Assembly (NCBI GenBank): GCA_964542745.1
Contig: CAZIVR010000001.1
Location: 47,731 to 111,730, forward strand
DNA length: 64,000 nt
Source: DATKAB01 sp964542745
GTDB lineage: Bacteria > Eisenbacteria > RBG-16-71-46
Reading direction: 5' to 3'
The notes under the pieces: generated by a model
What the model was told of the DNA's origin: nothing
Database searches by the model: none
The model's input: only the letters and a program-made list of their open reading frames with translations
Position numbers and translations under genes: made by a program
Shown here: positions 28,571 to 37,452 of the stretch, piece by piece
How the letters are laid out: each line of letters opens with the position of its first letter
Numbering within the stretch: position 1 is the first letter of the stretch

Positions 28571-29611
28571 TCAGCGCAGGAACCGCTGCACCCTCGGCGC
28601 CTGCCGCTGCACTTCGGCGATCTTCTCCGGGTCGTCGGGGAAGAGCCCCACCTTCGCGAGCCGCGGGATCAGGTCCATCCAGAACCGCTCGCGCACGAAC
28701 ACGCGCCGGAACGCCTGCAGCCCCTCGGGCACCCGCCCGTTGGTGTAGAGGCCGACCGCGGCCCAGAACTGCAGTTCGACCACCTCGGGCGCGAGCTTGG
28801 CCGCCGCCTCGTAGTGCCGCAGCGCCTCCTCGGGCTTCTTCTCCGAGATCGCCGCGTCGCCCGCGTCTTCGTGGTTGTAGGCGCGCCGCAGCCGGAGCAG
28901 CCGGCGCAACTCGCCGAGCGGGTCCTTGTGGTCCTCGACCCGCAGGTCCACGACGCGGTCGGCCCACGGCTTCCCGCTCGACTTCGCCTTCACCACCACG
29001 ATCGCCGCCGACTGGCGGCCGCGGATGTCGCCGCCCGCCTTCTCGGCGGCCTCGAGCGCCTGCATCATGCGCTCGGCCAGGTCGCCCTTCGCGTTCTCGT
29101 AGGCCGCGGCCATCGCCGGCCACACGGTCGCGTTGCGCATGAGATTCGCCTGCACCGAGTAGCCCGCGCCCACACGGTGCCCGGCGTCCGGGATGCAGGC
29201 CGGCCCGGTCCACGCGTCCACGCGGCCCGCGGCGTCCACCATCGCGACCTGGCGCCCGTCGCGCGCCTTGTCCTTCGCGACCAGGCGCTTCAGGGCCTCG
29301 GGCGCGGCGAGGCCGCCGCGCATCAGCTCCAGCCCGTCGGGGCCGTAGTCCACCAGCACCAGCGACTGGGTGGCCACCGCGCCCACGCCCGCCTCGGCCC
29401 ACGGAACGATGGGGCCGACCGAGAAGTAGTGGGACTGCACCGCGACCCCCATGTCGCCGGTCTCGGGGTCGCGCGCCACGATCGAGTACGTGGAGACGAG
29501 CGGCGGGCGCGGGGCGGGGTCGGCCGGCGGTGGGGCCGCGGCCCGGGCGGCGGGCGCGGCGGCGGCCAGCGCGAAGGCGGCGAACGAGAGCGCGAGAACG
29601 GGGCGCGGCAT
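28571..29611 (-). CDS. DUF1028 family secreted protein with TPR-like C-terminus
   Basis: The 346-residue product has a signal peptide (ALSFAAFALAAAAPAARAAA). A DUF1028 domain follows (about 40-250) with the typical STYSIVARDPETGDMGVAVQ opening, VGAVATQSLV, and GAGYSVQANLM later. DUF1028 has an Ntn-hydrolase-like fold of unknown activity. The last ~90 residues contain tetratricopeptide-like helices (EEALRHYEAAAKLAPE). GGAGG precedes the ATG by about 6 bp. It is divergent from the DUF4301 gene. A periplasmic or exported hydrolase is plausible but unproven. Confidence 0.85.
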   Translation of the reverse strand: MPRPVLALSFAAFALAAAAPAARAAAPPPADPAPRPPLVSTYSIVARDPETGDMGVAVQSHYFSVGPIVPWAEAGVGAVATQSLVLVDYGPDGLELMRGGLAAPEALKRLVAKDKARDGRQVAMVDAAGRVDAWTGPACIPDAGHRVGAGYSVQANLMRNATVWPAMAAAYENAKGDLAERMMQALEAAEKAGGDIRGRQSAAIVVVKAKSSGKPWADRVVDLRVEDHKDPLGELRRLLRLRRAYNHEDAGDAAISEKKPEEALRHYEAAAKLAPEVVELQFWAAVGLYTNGRVPEGLQAFRRVFVRERFWMDLIPRLAKVGLFPDDPEKIAEVQRQAPRVQRFLR

Positions 29612-29685
29612 GAGGACCTCCGGGAGCGGGAGAGGAGCGGCCGGTCCGAACGCTAGCAGGGATGCGCCGCGCGCGTCACCGGGCG

Positions 29686-29714
29686 TTGGAGTTCCGGGTT
29701 CGGTCGGCTAACCT
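29686..29714 (+). promoter_or_regulatory. putative promoter upstream of the DUF4301 gene
   Basis: TTGGAG (29686-29691), 17 bp, TAACCT (29709-29714). The next ATG, at 29722, is 7 bp downstream, so the transcript would begin essentially at that codon. Confidence 0.5.
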
Positions 29715-29721
29715 CGGCCGC

Positions 29722-29754
29722 ATGGCTTCCACCCCGGCCGCGGGGGCCGCGTGA
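29722..29754 (+). CDS. possible 10-codon leaderless minicistron
   Basis: ATG at 29722 reads ten codons (MASTPAAGAA) and stops at TGA 29752-29754, which overlaps the GTG start of the DUF4301 gene as GTGA. It starts 7 bp after the TAACCT box. Either it is a leader peptide that delivers ribosomes to the GTG, or a one-base difference has cut the true N-terminus off the next gene. Too short to judge by homology. Confidence 0.35.
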   Translation: MASTPAAGAA

Positions 29755-31307
29755 GCGCGCTGCGTCCCTCCGACCTCGAACAGCTCGCCGCGCAGGGCAT
29801 CGCGCCCGCCGAGGCGGAGCGCCAGCTCGCGCTGCTCGCCGATCCCCCGGCGCCCCCCGCGCTCGACCGCCCGTGCACCGTGGGCGACGGCATCGCCCGG
29901 ATCGGGCCCGACGAGGGGCGCGCGCTGCTCGAGCTCCACGCCGAAGCCGCCGAGCGCGGGCGGGTCTCCGCGTTCGTGCCGGCCTCGGGGGCGGCCACGC
30001 GCATGTTCGGCGACCTGATGGCGGTGCGGGCGGAGCCTTCGCTCGGCACGCCGGAGGCGCTGGCCGCCGCGGCGCGCGCGGGACGCCGGGAGGCCGCGGC
30101 GGCGCGCGAGTTCCTCGGCGGCCTCGACCGCTTCGCGTTCTTCCCCGAGCTCAAACGCGCGGCCGAGGCGGGCGGCGTCCCGCTCCGGATGCTGGTGCGC
30201 GAAGGCCCGCTCGAGACGCTGTTCTCCGCGCTGCTCGACGAGACGGGGCTGGGCTACGGCTCGCGGCCCAAGGGGCTGCTCGCGTTCCACGACTACCCCG
30301 ATGGCCCGCGCACCCCGTTCGAGGAGCACCTCGTCGAGGCCACCCAGTTCGCCGGCGACGGGGAGGCGCGCTGCCGGCTGCACTTCACGGTCTCGCCGGA
30401 GCATCGCGCGGCCTTCGAGGCCCGGCTGCTCGACGTGGCGCCCCGCCTCGGGCAGCGCCTCGGGGCGGGCCTCGACGTGGGCTTCTCCGAGCAGAAGCGC
30501 TCGACCGAGACGCTCGCGGCCTCGCCCGGGGGCGGGCCGTTCCGGACCGCCGAGGGGAAGCTGTTGCTGCGGCCCGCGGGCCACGGCGCGCTGCTCGCGA
30601 ACCTCGCCGACCTCGACGCCGACCTGGTGATGGTCAAGAACGTGGACAACGTCGCGCACGAACGGTTCAAGCGCGACACGTTCACCTGGAGCCGGCTCCT
30701 GATCGGGCTCGCCGCGCGGCTCGAGCGCGAGGCGGTGGCGCATCTCGGCCGGCTCGCGGCGGGGGCCGACGAGGCGGCGGTGTCGGGGGCCGAGCGATTC
30801 CTCGCCACCGCGTTCGGCGCCGCGGCGCCGGCGGCGGGCCCCCTGCCCGAGCGCACCCTGCGCGCCGGACGCCGGCTCGCGCGCCCGCTGCGCGTGTGCG
30901 GCATGGTGCCCAGCACCGGCGAGCCCGGCGGCGGCCCGATGTGGGTGCGCGGCGACGACGGCGAGGTGACGGCGCAGGTGGTGGAGCTGTCGCAGGTGCG
31001 GCTCGACGATCCCGGGCAGCGCGCGGTGGTCGAGAAGTCCACGCACTTCAACCCGGTGTTCATGGCGCTCGCGCTGCGGGGAGCCGGGGACCGCCCCTAC
31101 CGGCTTGCGGAATTCGTGGACGAGCGCGCGGTGCTGGTCGTGAAGAAGAGCTTCGAGGGACGCGACCTGCTCGCGCTCGAGCGCCCGGGGCTGTGGAACG
31201 GCGCGATGGCGCGCTGGAACACGGTGTTCGTCGAGGTGCCGCTCTCGGTGTTCAACCCGGTGAAGAGCGTGAACGACCTGCTGCGGAAGGAACACCAGCC
31301 GGGATAG
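29751..31307 (+). CDS. DUF4301 family protein
   Basis: The 518-residue protein matches DUF4301 over its length. It has FVPASGAATRMFGDL (about 74-88), KGLLAFHDY, RTPFEEHLVEA, LHFTVSPEHR, GFSEQKRSTETLA, KLLLRPAGHGALLANL and VKNVDNVAHERF. These motifs resemble sugar-nucleotide pyrophosphorylases (a Gly-rich substrate loop, a QK pair, a GHG motif). A nucleotidyltransferase-like role is therefore possible, but the family is uncharacterised. There is no Shine-Dalgarno at GTG 29751; translation probably depends on the overlapping minicistron. Cytoplasmic. Confidence 0.85.
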   Translation: MSALRPSDLEQLAAQGIAPAEAERQLALLADPPAPPALDRPCTVGDGIARIGPDEGRALLELHAEAAERGRVSAFVPASGAATRMFGDLMAVRAEPSLGTPEALAAAARAGRREAAAAREFLGGLDRFAFFPELKRAAEAGGVPLRMLVREGPLETLFSALLDETGLGYGSRPKGLLAFHDYPDGPRTPFEEHLVEATQFAGDGEARCRLHFTVSPEHRAAFEARLLDVAPRLGQRLGAGLDVGFSEQKRSTETLAASPGGGPFRTAEGKLLLRPAGHGALLANLADLDADLVMVKNVDNVAHERFKRDTFTWSRLLIGLAARLEREAVAHLGRLAAGADEAAVSGAERFLATAFGAAAPAAGPLPERTLRAGRRLARPLRVCGMVPSTGEPGGGPMWVRGDDGEVTAQVVELSQVRLDDPGQRAVVEKSTHFNPVFMALALRGAGDRPYRLAEFVDERAVLVVKKSFEGRDLLALERPGLWNGAMARWNTVFVEVPLSVFNPVKSVNDLLRKEHQPG

Positions 31308-31332
31308 GCGGGATCCTTCGCGGGAACGGCCG

Positions 31333-32520
31333 TCAGCCGGCCTGCACCCACGCCTCGCCGCCGGCGAAGCGGCCGCCCGGGTCGAGCGCCTCGCGGAGGC
31401 GTTCGCGCATCGCCCGCACCGCGGCCTGCCCGGACCACGCGGGCGCCGCGAGGCCGCGGCGGGCGATCGGAACCGCGCCGAACTCGGCGAGCGCTCCGAC
31501 GAGGCCCGGCGCCTCCGGCTCCGGCGTCCACGCCAGCAGGCGCCCGGCCGGGGCGTGGAACAGGAAGGGCGCCGCCGGGACCCGCGCGAGCAGCGGCGAG
31601 ACCGCCGCGGGCGAGTCGTCGGCCGTCGTGAAGGTGAGCCGCGTCCCCGGGGTTTCCTCGAGATCGGCGATCCGCTGCCAGAGCGCGGCCGCCGCGGCGC
31701 CCTCGAGCCGCGCCATCGGCTCGCCGTAGGCCGCGAGCACCGCGCGCTGCTGCTCCGCCACCCGGGCCGGGTCGTCCTCGAGCCCCACCACGCCCACGTA
31801 GTCGGCGCCCTGGGGGTCGAGCCCGGCCGCGCGCGCGAGCTCCGCGCTCATCACGCTCAACACCGCCACCTCGAGGCGCGCGAACGCGCCGCAGCGGTCG
31901 CGGTCGCGGATCCGGTCGGCGTCGCAGCCGAAGACGCAGGCGAGGCGCGCGGCGGGCGCGGGCTGCAGCTTGAGGCTGGCCTCGAGGATCACGGCGAGCG
32001 CCCCGCGCGACCCGCACAGCAGGCGATGGAGCCCGTAGCCCGCGACGTTCTTCACCACCTTGCCGCCGGTGCGCGCCTCGCCGCCGTCGCCGAGCAGGTA
32101 GCGCGCGCCGAGCACGCGGTCGCGCGGGGCGCCGAAGCGGCGCCGGCGCGGCCCCGAGGCGTTGGCGGCGAGCACGCCGCCGAGCGTGGCCCGATCGGCC
32201 CGCGCCGCCTCGAGCGGCAGCTCGTGGCCGTGCGCGGCGACCGCGGCGCGCAGCGCGCCGAGCGTGGCCCCGCACTCGGCGGTGAGGGTCAGGTCGTCGG
32301 GCTCGTACTCGACCACCGCGGCGAGCGCCGAGAGATCGAGCGCCACGTCGTAGCGCGCGGGCGCGGCCTCGGCGGGCAGCGAGACGCCGCCGCCCCACGG
32401 CACCACGCCGAGCCGGTCGCGCGCGGCCGCGCGCAGGGCCTCGCGGGCCTCCTCGCGGGTGGCGGGCCGCTCGGCCCGGCGCGGCGCCACGCCCCCGATC
32501 GCGTAGCGCGTCAGATCCAC
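31333..32520 (-). CDS. glcE: glycolate oxidase FAD-binding subunit (GlcE-like)
   Basis: The 395-residue product from GTG 32520 has an FAD-binding PCMH-type domain. Its opening lies near VVPWGGGVS, then TLGGVLAANASGPRR, RDRVLGARYLLGDGG, TGGKVVKNVAGYGL and GSRGALAVILEASLKLQP, the pattern of GlcE. The C-terminal part is short, as in GlcE and unlike GlcD. It should form the glycolate dehydrogenase complex with GlcD (adjacent) and GlcF (at 4.7-6.1 kb). The GTG lies 10 bp inside the end of glcD, so the two are translated together. The frame reads on upstream only as an artefact of GC-rich DNA. Confidence 0.85.
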   Translation of the reverse strand: MDLTRYAIGGVAPRRAERPATREEAREALRAAARDRLGVVPWGGGVSLPAEAAPARYDVALDLSALAAVVEYEPDDLTLTAECGATLGALRAAVAAHGHELPLEAARADRATLGGVLAANASGPRRRRFGAPRDRVLGARYLLGDGGEARTGGKVVKNVAGYGLHRLLCGSRGALAVILEASLKLQPAPAARLACVFGCDADRIRDRDRCGAFARLEVAVLSVMSAELARAAGLDPQGADYVGVVGLEDDPARVAEQQRAVLAAYGEPMARLEGAAAAALWQRIADLEETPGTRLTFTTADDSPAAVSPLLARVPAAPFLFHAPAGRLLAWTPEPEAPGLVGALAEFGAVPIARRGLAAPAWSGQAAVRAMRERLREALDPGGRFAGGEAWVQAG

Positions 32521-34007
32521 GGCCCCTCCGCGTCGTCGCGCATCGGACCGCCGCGCATCGGCTGCGGCCGGCCCGCCGCGAGCGCGTGGGCGGCGCCCTC
32601 GCCGCAGCCCGCGCCGCCCGGGAGCACCTTGCAGGGGTTGAGGAGCCCGTCCGGGTTGCAGGCCGTGCGCACCCGCTCCATGAGCGCCAGGTCCTCGGGC
32701 GCGAACAGCTCGCGCATCATCGGCTTCTTCTCGATCCCGACGCCGTGCTCGCCGGAGATCGTCCCGCCCGAGCGGATGCACATGCGCAGGATCTCCTCGG
32801 AGACCTCGAGCGCCGCCTGCTGCGACGCGGGGTCGCCCTGGTCGAAGGCGACGTGCGGGTGCAGGTTGCCGTCGCCGGCGTGGAACACGTTGCCGGTGCC
32901 GAGCCCGCGCTCGGCGCACAGCCGGTACACGGTGGAGAGCGCGTGCGCGAGCCGGGTGCGCGGCACCACGCCGTCCATGATGTAGAAGCCGTTGCCGCTC
33001 CTCCCGAAGGCGCCGAACGCCGACTTGCGGCCGCGCCACAGCGCGAGGCGCTCGGCGTCGTCCTTCGCCACTCGGGTCGACCGCGCGCCGTGCCGCTTCG
33101 CGATCTCGACGATCCGGTCCACCTGCGGGCCGAGGCACACGGCCGGGCCATCCACCTCGATCAGCAGCACGGCGGCGGCGTCGAGCGGCAGGCCGAGGTG
33201 CAGCCAGGCCTCGACCATCTCGTTGACGTGGCGGTCCATGATCTCCATCGCCGCGGGCACGATGCCGGCGGCGATGGTGGCCGAAACCGTGTCGCACGCG
33301 GCCTCGATGGTGTCGTAGTCGAACAGCATCGTCTTCACGGCTTCGGGCTTCGGCAGCAGCCGCACGCAGATCTCGGTGACGATGCCGAGCGTGCCCTCGC
33401 TGCCCACGATCAGCGAGAGCAGGTCGAAGTCGGGCGCGTCGAGGGCCTCGCCGCCGAGGGTCACCACGTCGCCGCCGGCCAGCACCACGGTGGCCCCGAG
33501 CACGTGGTTGAAGGTCACCCCGTACTTGAGGCAGTGCGGCCCGCCGGCGTTGGTGGAGACGTTGCCGCCGAGCGTGCTGACCTGCTGCGAGGCCGGATCG
33601 GGCGCGTAGTAGAGCCCGTGCTCGGCGGTGCGCTGGGAGAGCGCCAGGTTCACGAGCCCGGGCTGCACCCACGCCAGCATGCGCTCGGGGTCGAGCCGCA
33701 GCAGCGCGTCCATGCGGTTGACCGACAGCACCACGCCGCCCCGGATCGCGGTGGCCCCGCCCGCGAGCCCCGTGCCCGCCCCGCGCGGCGTCACCGGCAG
33801 GCCCTTCGCGTTGGCCCAGCGCACCACCGCGCTCACCTCGTCGGTGTCGCGCGGCAGCACCACCACGTCCGGCATCGCGCGCTCGATCGTGAGCGCGTCG
33901 GCCTCGTACGTGAAGCGCGCCGCCTCGCTGGCGAGCACGCCGTCGTCGCCGAGGAGCGCGCGCAGTTCGTCGAGGTCGGAGGGGGCGAGGGCCGCGACGG
34001 TGTTCAT
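32511..34007 (-). CDS. glcD: glycolate oxidase subunit GlcD (FAD-linked oxidase)
   Basis: From ATG 34007 the protein is 498 residues. The FAD-binding PCMH domain shows TPRGAGTGLAGGA, GNVSTNAGGPHCLKYG and GSEGTLGIVTE. The C-terminal FAD-oxidase domain shows GNVFHAGDGNLHP and GTISGEHGVGIEKK. It oxidises glycolate (or another 2-hydroxyacid) to glyoxylate, passing electrons through GlcF. ATG 34046 would add 13 residues. I prefer 34007 by family length and because TGCTAGGCT (34023-34015) ends 7 bp before it, suggesting a leaderless start. It is followed by glcE with a 10-bp overlap. Confidence 0.9.
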   Translation of the reverse strand: MNTVAALAPSDLDELRALLGDDGVLASEAARFTYEADALTIERAMPDVVVLPRDTDEVSAVVRWANAKGLPVTPRGAGTGLAGGATAIRGGVVLSVNRMDALLRLDPERMLAWVQPGLVNLALSQRTAEHGLYYAPDPASQQVSTLGGNVSTNAGGPHCLKYGVTFNHVLGATVVLAGGDVVTLGGEALDAPDFDLLSLIVGSEGTLGIVTEICVRLLPKPEAVKTMLFDYDTIEAACDTVSATIAAGIVPAAMEIMDRHVNEMVEAWLHLGLPLDAAAVLLIEVDGPAVCLGPQVDRIVEIAKRHGARSTRVAKDDAERLALWRGRKSAFGAFGRSGNGFYIMDGVVPRTRLAHALSTVYRLCAERGLGTGNVFHAGDGNLHPHVAFDQGDPASQQAALEVSEEILRMCIRSGGTISGEHGVGIEKKPMMRELFAPEDLALMERVRTACNPDGLLNPCKVLPGGAGCGEGAAHALAAGRPQPMRGGPMRDDAEGPWI

Positions 34008-34014
34008 GACATGC

Positions 34015-34023
34015 AGCCTAGCA
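34015..34023 (-). promoter_or_regulatory. extended -10 box of glcDE
   Basis: Minus strand TGCTAGGCT (34023-34015), seven bases before the ATG of glcD. No -35 at good distance is seen (a TTGCGC is 20 bp away), but extended -10 boxes can do without one. The nine bases recur exactly at 42352-42360. Confidence 0.4.
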
Positions 34024-34089
34024 TCAGGGCTCGCAGCGAGGCGCAATGTGGCGGCCCGGAAATCGAATTGGAGCCGGCGAAATTGACTC

Positions 34090-34098
34090 TGCTACACT
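34090..34098 (+). promoter_or_regulatory. extended -10 box before the low-GC gene pair
   Basis: TGCTACACT, 54 bp upstream of the ATG at 34153. The surrounding DNA is unusually A/T-rich for this window. A TTGGAG about 19 bp upstream could serve as -35. Confidence 0.4.
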
Positions 34099-34152
34099 CG
34101 CTCGCGGCATCAAGCGTGCCCCCTCGTTTGGAAGGATGGCTTCGGAGTCAAC

Positions 34153-34449
34153 ATGGGAAAGAGTGCGACGACCGCGGCTAAGCGGGTGATTCAGGTACCG
34201 GAAATCGAGAGCGACTTGAGAGCTGGAAGAGTGGATCGCGCGTTCGCCCGTGTGCGTGGAGTCCGGAAGGGCAAGCTCCTCTCGAGGCAGCGAGCCAAGA
34301 AGGTGCTTTCGCGGACCTATCAGGAGATCCTCTTCAATCTCAAACCGGAGAATCTGGTCAGCGCGACCTTCAAGGTGCACGCGGGCGGATCCCTCGGCGT
34401 TCGCACGGTTCGCCGGAGGGGAAAGCGGGTTCCTGCCAAGAAGAAATAG
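34153..34449 (+). CDS. small basic protein of unknown function
   Basis: The 98-residue product is rich in Lys and Arg, with a basic C-terminal tail (TVRRRGKRVPAKKK), so nucleic-acid binding is possible (inference). I do not recognise a family. GGAG at 34144-34147 supports the ATG. It lies 32 bp upstream of the TIR-like gene in the same direction and shares its lower GC content. The pair therefore looks like one transcription unit, probably acquired together. Confidence 0.7.
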   Translation: MGKSATTAAKRVIQVPEIESDLRAGRVDRAFARVRGVRKGKLLSRQRAKKVLSRTYQEILFNLKPENLVSATFKVHAGGSLGVRTVRRRGKRVPAKKK

Positions 34450-34481
34450 CCGCCGATCCCAAGCCCCTTTGAGAGGCCGCT

Positions 34482-35102
34482 GTGAGCGCAAGGCGCGTTT
34501 CGAGCGTCTTCATCAATGTTCCGTTCGACCGCGCCTACGAGCCCCTGCTGCAGGCGATCATCTTCGCCGTCTCCGACTGTGGATTCGTCGCGCGGTCTGC
34601 GCTCGAGATTGACGACGGCTCGCAGATCCGGATCCAAAAGATCTGCGAAATCATGTCGCAATGCGATTTCGGGATTCACGATATCTCGCGGACCGAGGTG
34701 GGGCGCACGGGGCTGCCGCGATTCAACATGCCGCTCGAACTGGGCCTGTTCCTGGGCGCCAAGCGGTTCGGGAAAGGCAGGCAGCGGAGGAAGAACTGCC
34801 TCATCCTCGACCGGCATCGGTACCGATTCCACAAATTCTGCTCGGACATCGCCGGCCAGGACATCCGAGCCCACGGAAATCGTCCCGCGAGGGTCATCGC
34901 GAGGGTCAGGGACTGGCTCGCGAGTTCGATGAGTTCGCGGGGGATCATGGTTCCTGGACCGGTGTTCATCTCCCGTCGCTACGCACAGTTCCTTGAGGAT
35001 CTCCCGGCCGCTTGCCGCGACCTCGGCTTGCGCGTCCGCCAGTTGACGTTCAACGATTTCCGCTTCTTGGTTTCTCGCTGGCTGCTGAACAATCCCTGGT
35101 AG
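34482..35102 (+). CDS. TIR/nucleoside-deoxyribosyltransferase-like protein of unknown function
   Basis: The 206-residue product begins with SSVFINVPFDRAYEPLLQA, a strand-loop-helix opening seen in Rossmann-like TIR and deoxyribosyltransferase folds. HDISR (66-70) and RFNMPLELGLFLGAKRFG (80-97) follow. E86 sits where those enzymes carry the catalytic glutamate that attacks the N-glycosidic bond. I recall this conserved pattern (FINVPFD..Y, HDISR, PRFNMPLELG, SDIAGQDIRAH) from many unnamed bacterial proteins, but know no proven function. GTG 34482 is preceded by GAGAGG. Lower GC than its neighbours suggests horizontal transfer; a defence or nucleotide-hydrolysing role is only a hypothesis. Confidence 0.65.
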   Translation: MSARRVSSVFINVPFDRAYEPLLQAIIFAVSDCGFVARSALEIDDGSQIRIQKICEIMSQCDFGIHDISRTEVGRTGLPRFNMPLELGLFLGAKRFGKGRQRRKNCLILDRHRYRFHKFCSDIAGQDIRAHGNRPARVIARVRDWLASSMSSRGIMVPGPVFISRRYAQFLEDLPAACRDLGLRVRQLTFNDFRFLVSRWLLNNPW

Positions 35103-35150
35103 GCGCACCCGGGGCCGTGCCTCAACACCCGCTGGGTAGGGCGCCTTGCA

Positions 35151-37400
35151 TCACGCCTGCTCCGTGAGCCCGACCCTCCGCGCGAGATCCGCGAAGCGCG
35201 GGTCGTCGCGGATCGGATCGAGGCGGGGATTTCCGCGCAGCCACACCAGCGCGCTGTCGCGCTCCGCGAAGGCCCGATCGAGCCACTCGAACGCGCGGTC
35301 GTGCTCGCCGAGCGCCACGTGGATCATCGCGATGCCGGCCGGCGAGACGAACTGGCCCTTCCGATGGGCCTCGAGGCGCGCGAGCACCCGTCGCGCCTCG
35401 TCCGCGCGGCCGGCGGCGGCGTAGGCGTAGCCGAGCCCGGGGATCAGTTCGGGCTCGATCTCCCGCAGGCGGGCGGCGGTGCGGAACGAGGCGATGGCCT
35501 CGTCGTGGAGCCCGAGGATGCTGCAGGCGCGGCCCAGGTCGGTGTGCCCGTGCACGAAGCTCGGGTCCACGGTGAGGATCGTGCGCAGCATGGCCGCCGC
35601 CTCCGCGGCCCGCCCGCAGAAATACAGGACGTCGGCGTGCGAGGTCGCGAGCACGGTCGAGAGGGGGTCGAGCTCGCGCGCGCGGCGCGCCTCGGCGATC
35701 GCCTCCTCGTCGCGCCGGTGCATCACGAGGAACTCCGCGTACCACTGGTGGCCGGTGGCGTAGTTGGGCTTGAGTTCGAGCGCCCGCAGGAAGGCGGCCT
35801 CGGCCCGCTCCCAGTCCCAGTCGTGGAACGCGTGCTGGAACGCCAGCGAGACGTGGGCCTCGGCGAGCTGCGGGTCCAGCTCGAGGGCGCGGTTCGCCGC
35901 GGCCTTGGCACGCGGGGCGGAATCCTCGGGGGCGATCGCGTGCTGGTCGCCGAGGATGTTGTAGCAGTCGGCGAGGCCCGCCCACGCCAGCGCGTAGGTG
36001 GGATCGGCGGCGATCGCGCGCTCGAAGAACTCGATGCCCCTTCGCACCGAGTCGGGGGTGCGCCGGTTCCACTGGAAGCGTCCGCGCAGGTAGGCGTCGT
36101 AGGCCTCCGGGTCCACCGGCCGCGACTCGGCGAGCCGGCGCGACTCGCCCGGCGAGAGATGGCTGCGTACCTCGCCCGCGATGGCGAAGGCGACGTCCCG
36201 CTGCAGGGCGAGGATGTCGCCGAAGTCGCGCTCGTAGCTGCGCGCCCACAGATGCCGGTCGGTGGACGCCTCGATGAGCTGGGCGCTGATGCGCACCCGG
36301 TCGCCGGCCCGCGCCACCGTGCCCTCGACCACCGCGTCCACGCCCAGCTCGCGCGCGATCTCCGGAAGCGGCCGCCGCGTGCCCTTGAAGCGCATCACCG
36401 AGGTCCGCGAGATCACGCGCAGCGACGCCACCTGCGCGAGGTCGCCGATCAGCGCCTCGGTCATGCCGTCCGCGAAGAACTCCTCGGCCGGGTCCCCCGA
36501 GAGATTCTCGAGAGGGAGCACCGCGACCGACGCGATGCGCGCGGGCGCCCCGGCCGGGAGCGCGGTGTCGGGGTGCCGGAGGGCCTCGAGGAACTCGCGC
36601 GCCGAACCGAAGCGGTGCTCGCGGCGCTTCTCGATCGCGCGCAGGATCACGCGCTCGAGCCCGGCCGAGAGCGCCGGGTTGGCGGCGCGGGGCGGTTCGG
36701 GCGTGGCGTGGAGGATCGCGTAGATGAGCGCGGCGTCGTGGGCGGCGGCGTAGGGGCGGCGGCCGGTCGCCATCTCGTAGAGGAGCACGCCGAGCGCGTG
36801 CAGGTCGGTGCGCGGGTCGGGCTCCTCGCCCGTGATCTGCTCCGGCGCCATGTAGGGAAGCGTGCCGGCGAGCGGCGCGAGGGCGGCCGCCGAGGCCGGC
36901 GCCGAGCTGGATCGCGCCGCCTGCTCGCGGGCGCGCAGGCGGGCGAGGCCGAAGTCCAGCACCTTGGCCTGCCCGCGGGGGGTCAGGTGGATGTTGGCGG
37001 GCTTGAGGTCGCAGTGGACGACGCCGTGCTCGTGCGCGGCCTCCAGCGCCTCGGCGACCTGCGCCGCGATCGCGACCGCCTCGGCCTCGCCAAGCGGGCC
37101 GCGCTCGAGCCGCCTCTGCAGGCTCTCGCCGGGCACCAGCTCCATGACCAGGAAGTCGGTGTCGCCGGCGGTCTCGAAGGCGTGCACCGTGGCGATCCCG
37201 GGGTGCGAGAGGCGGGACGCCGCCAGCGCCTCGCTCCGGAACCGGCGGCGCGCCGGGCCGTCGGCGACGCAGCCGGCGCGCAGCACCTTGAGCGCGATGT
37301 CGCGCTCCAGCCGCTCGTCGCGAGCCCGGTACACCGTGCCCATGCCGCCCTCGCCGAGCAGCGACTCGATCCGGTAGTGGGCGAGCCGGGTTCCGATCAT
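35151..37400 (-). CDS. Ser/Thr protein kinase (non-RD) with TolB-N-like and TPR domains
   Basis: The 749-residue protein opens with LLGEGGMGTVYRA (14-26), K38 in IALKV, the catalytic loop H129-C130-D131-LKPAN and DFG at 149-151. The arginine of HRD is replaced by cysteine, so it is a non-RD kinase, which usually means activation-loop phosphorylation is not the switch. Residues ~290-420 carry the TolB-N-like module (VAVLPLENLSGDPAEEFFADGMTE in type). From ~440 TPR repeats run to the end. No membrane helix is seen. Longer readings of the frame upstream are shadows of the molybdoenzyme gene. It lies 52 bp downstream of the cytochrome gene, probably in its operon. Confidence 0.9.
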   Translation of the reverse strand: MIGTRLAHYRIESLLGEGGMGTVYRARDERLERDIALKVLRAGCVADGPARRRFRSEALAASRLSHPGIATVHAFETAGDTDFLVMELVPGESLQRRLERGPLGEAEAVAIAAQVAEALEAAHEHGVVHCDLKPANIHLTPRGQAKVLDFGLARLRAREQAARSSSAPASAAALAPLAGTLPYMAPEQITGEEPDPRTDLHALGVLLYEMATGRRPYAAAHDAALIYAILHATPEPPRAANPALSAGLERVILRAIEKRREHRFGSAREFLEALRHPDTALPAGAPARIASVAVLPLENLSGDPAEEFFADGMTEALIGDLAQVASLRVISRTSVMRFKGTRRPLPEIARELGVDAVVEGTVARAGDRVRISAQLIEASTDRHLWARSYERDFGDILALQRDVAFAIAGEVRSHLSPGESRRLAESRPVDPEAYDAYLRGRFQWNRRTPDSVRRGIEFFERAIAADPTYALAWAGLADCYNILGDQHAIAPEDSAPRAKAAANRALELDPQLAEAHVSLAFQHAFHDWDWERAEAAFLRALELKPNYATGHQWYAEFLVMHRRDEEAIAEARRARELDPLSTVLATSHADVLYFCGRAAEAAAMLRTILTVDPSFVHGHTDLGRACSILGLHDEAIASFRTAARLREIEPELIPGLGYAYAAAGRADEARRVLARLEAHRKGQFVSPAGIAMIHVALGEHDRAFEWLDRAFAERDSALVWLRGNPRLDPIRDDPRFADLARRVGLTEQA

Positions 37401-37452
37401 GTCCGGCTCGCCGGGTGGTTTCGGCCGCGCACGGTCCGCACCGGGCTGGCTC

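Noticed and set aside
29686..29714. Transposon or phage integration near the divergent 29.6-29.8 kb region
   Set aside because: No transposase, integrase, terminal inverted repeats or target duplications were found here or elsewhere in the window.
34482..35102. Complete known anti-phage defence system
   Set aside because: Only a TIR-like fold is suggested. No recognisable sensor, nuclease or effector partner is adjacent, so it is reported as an unknown pair only.
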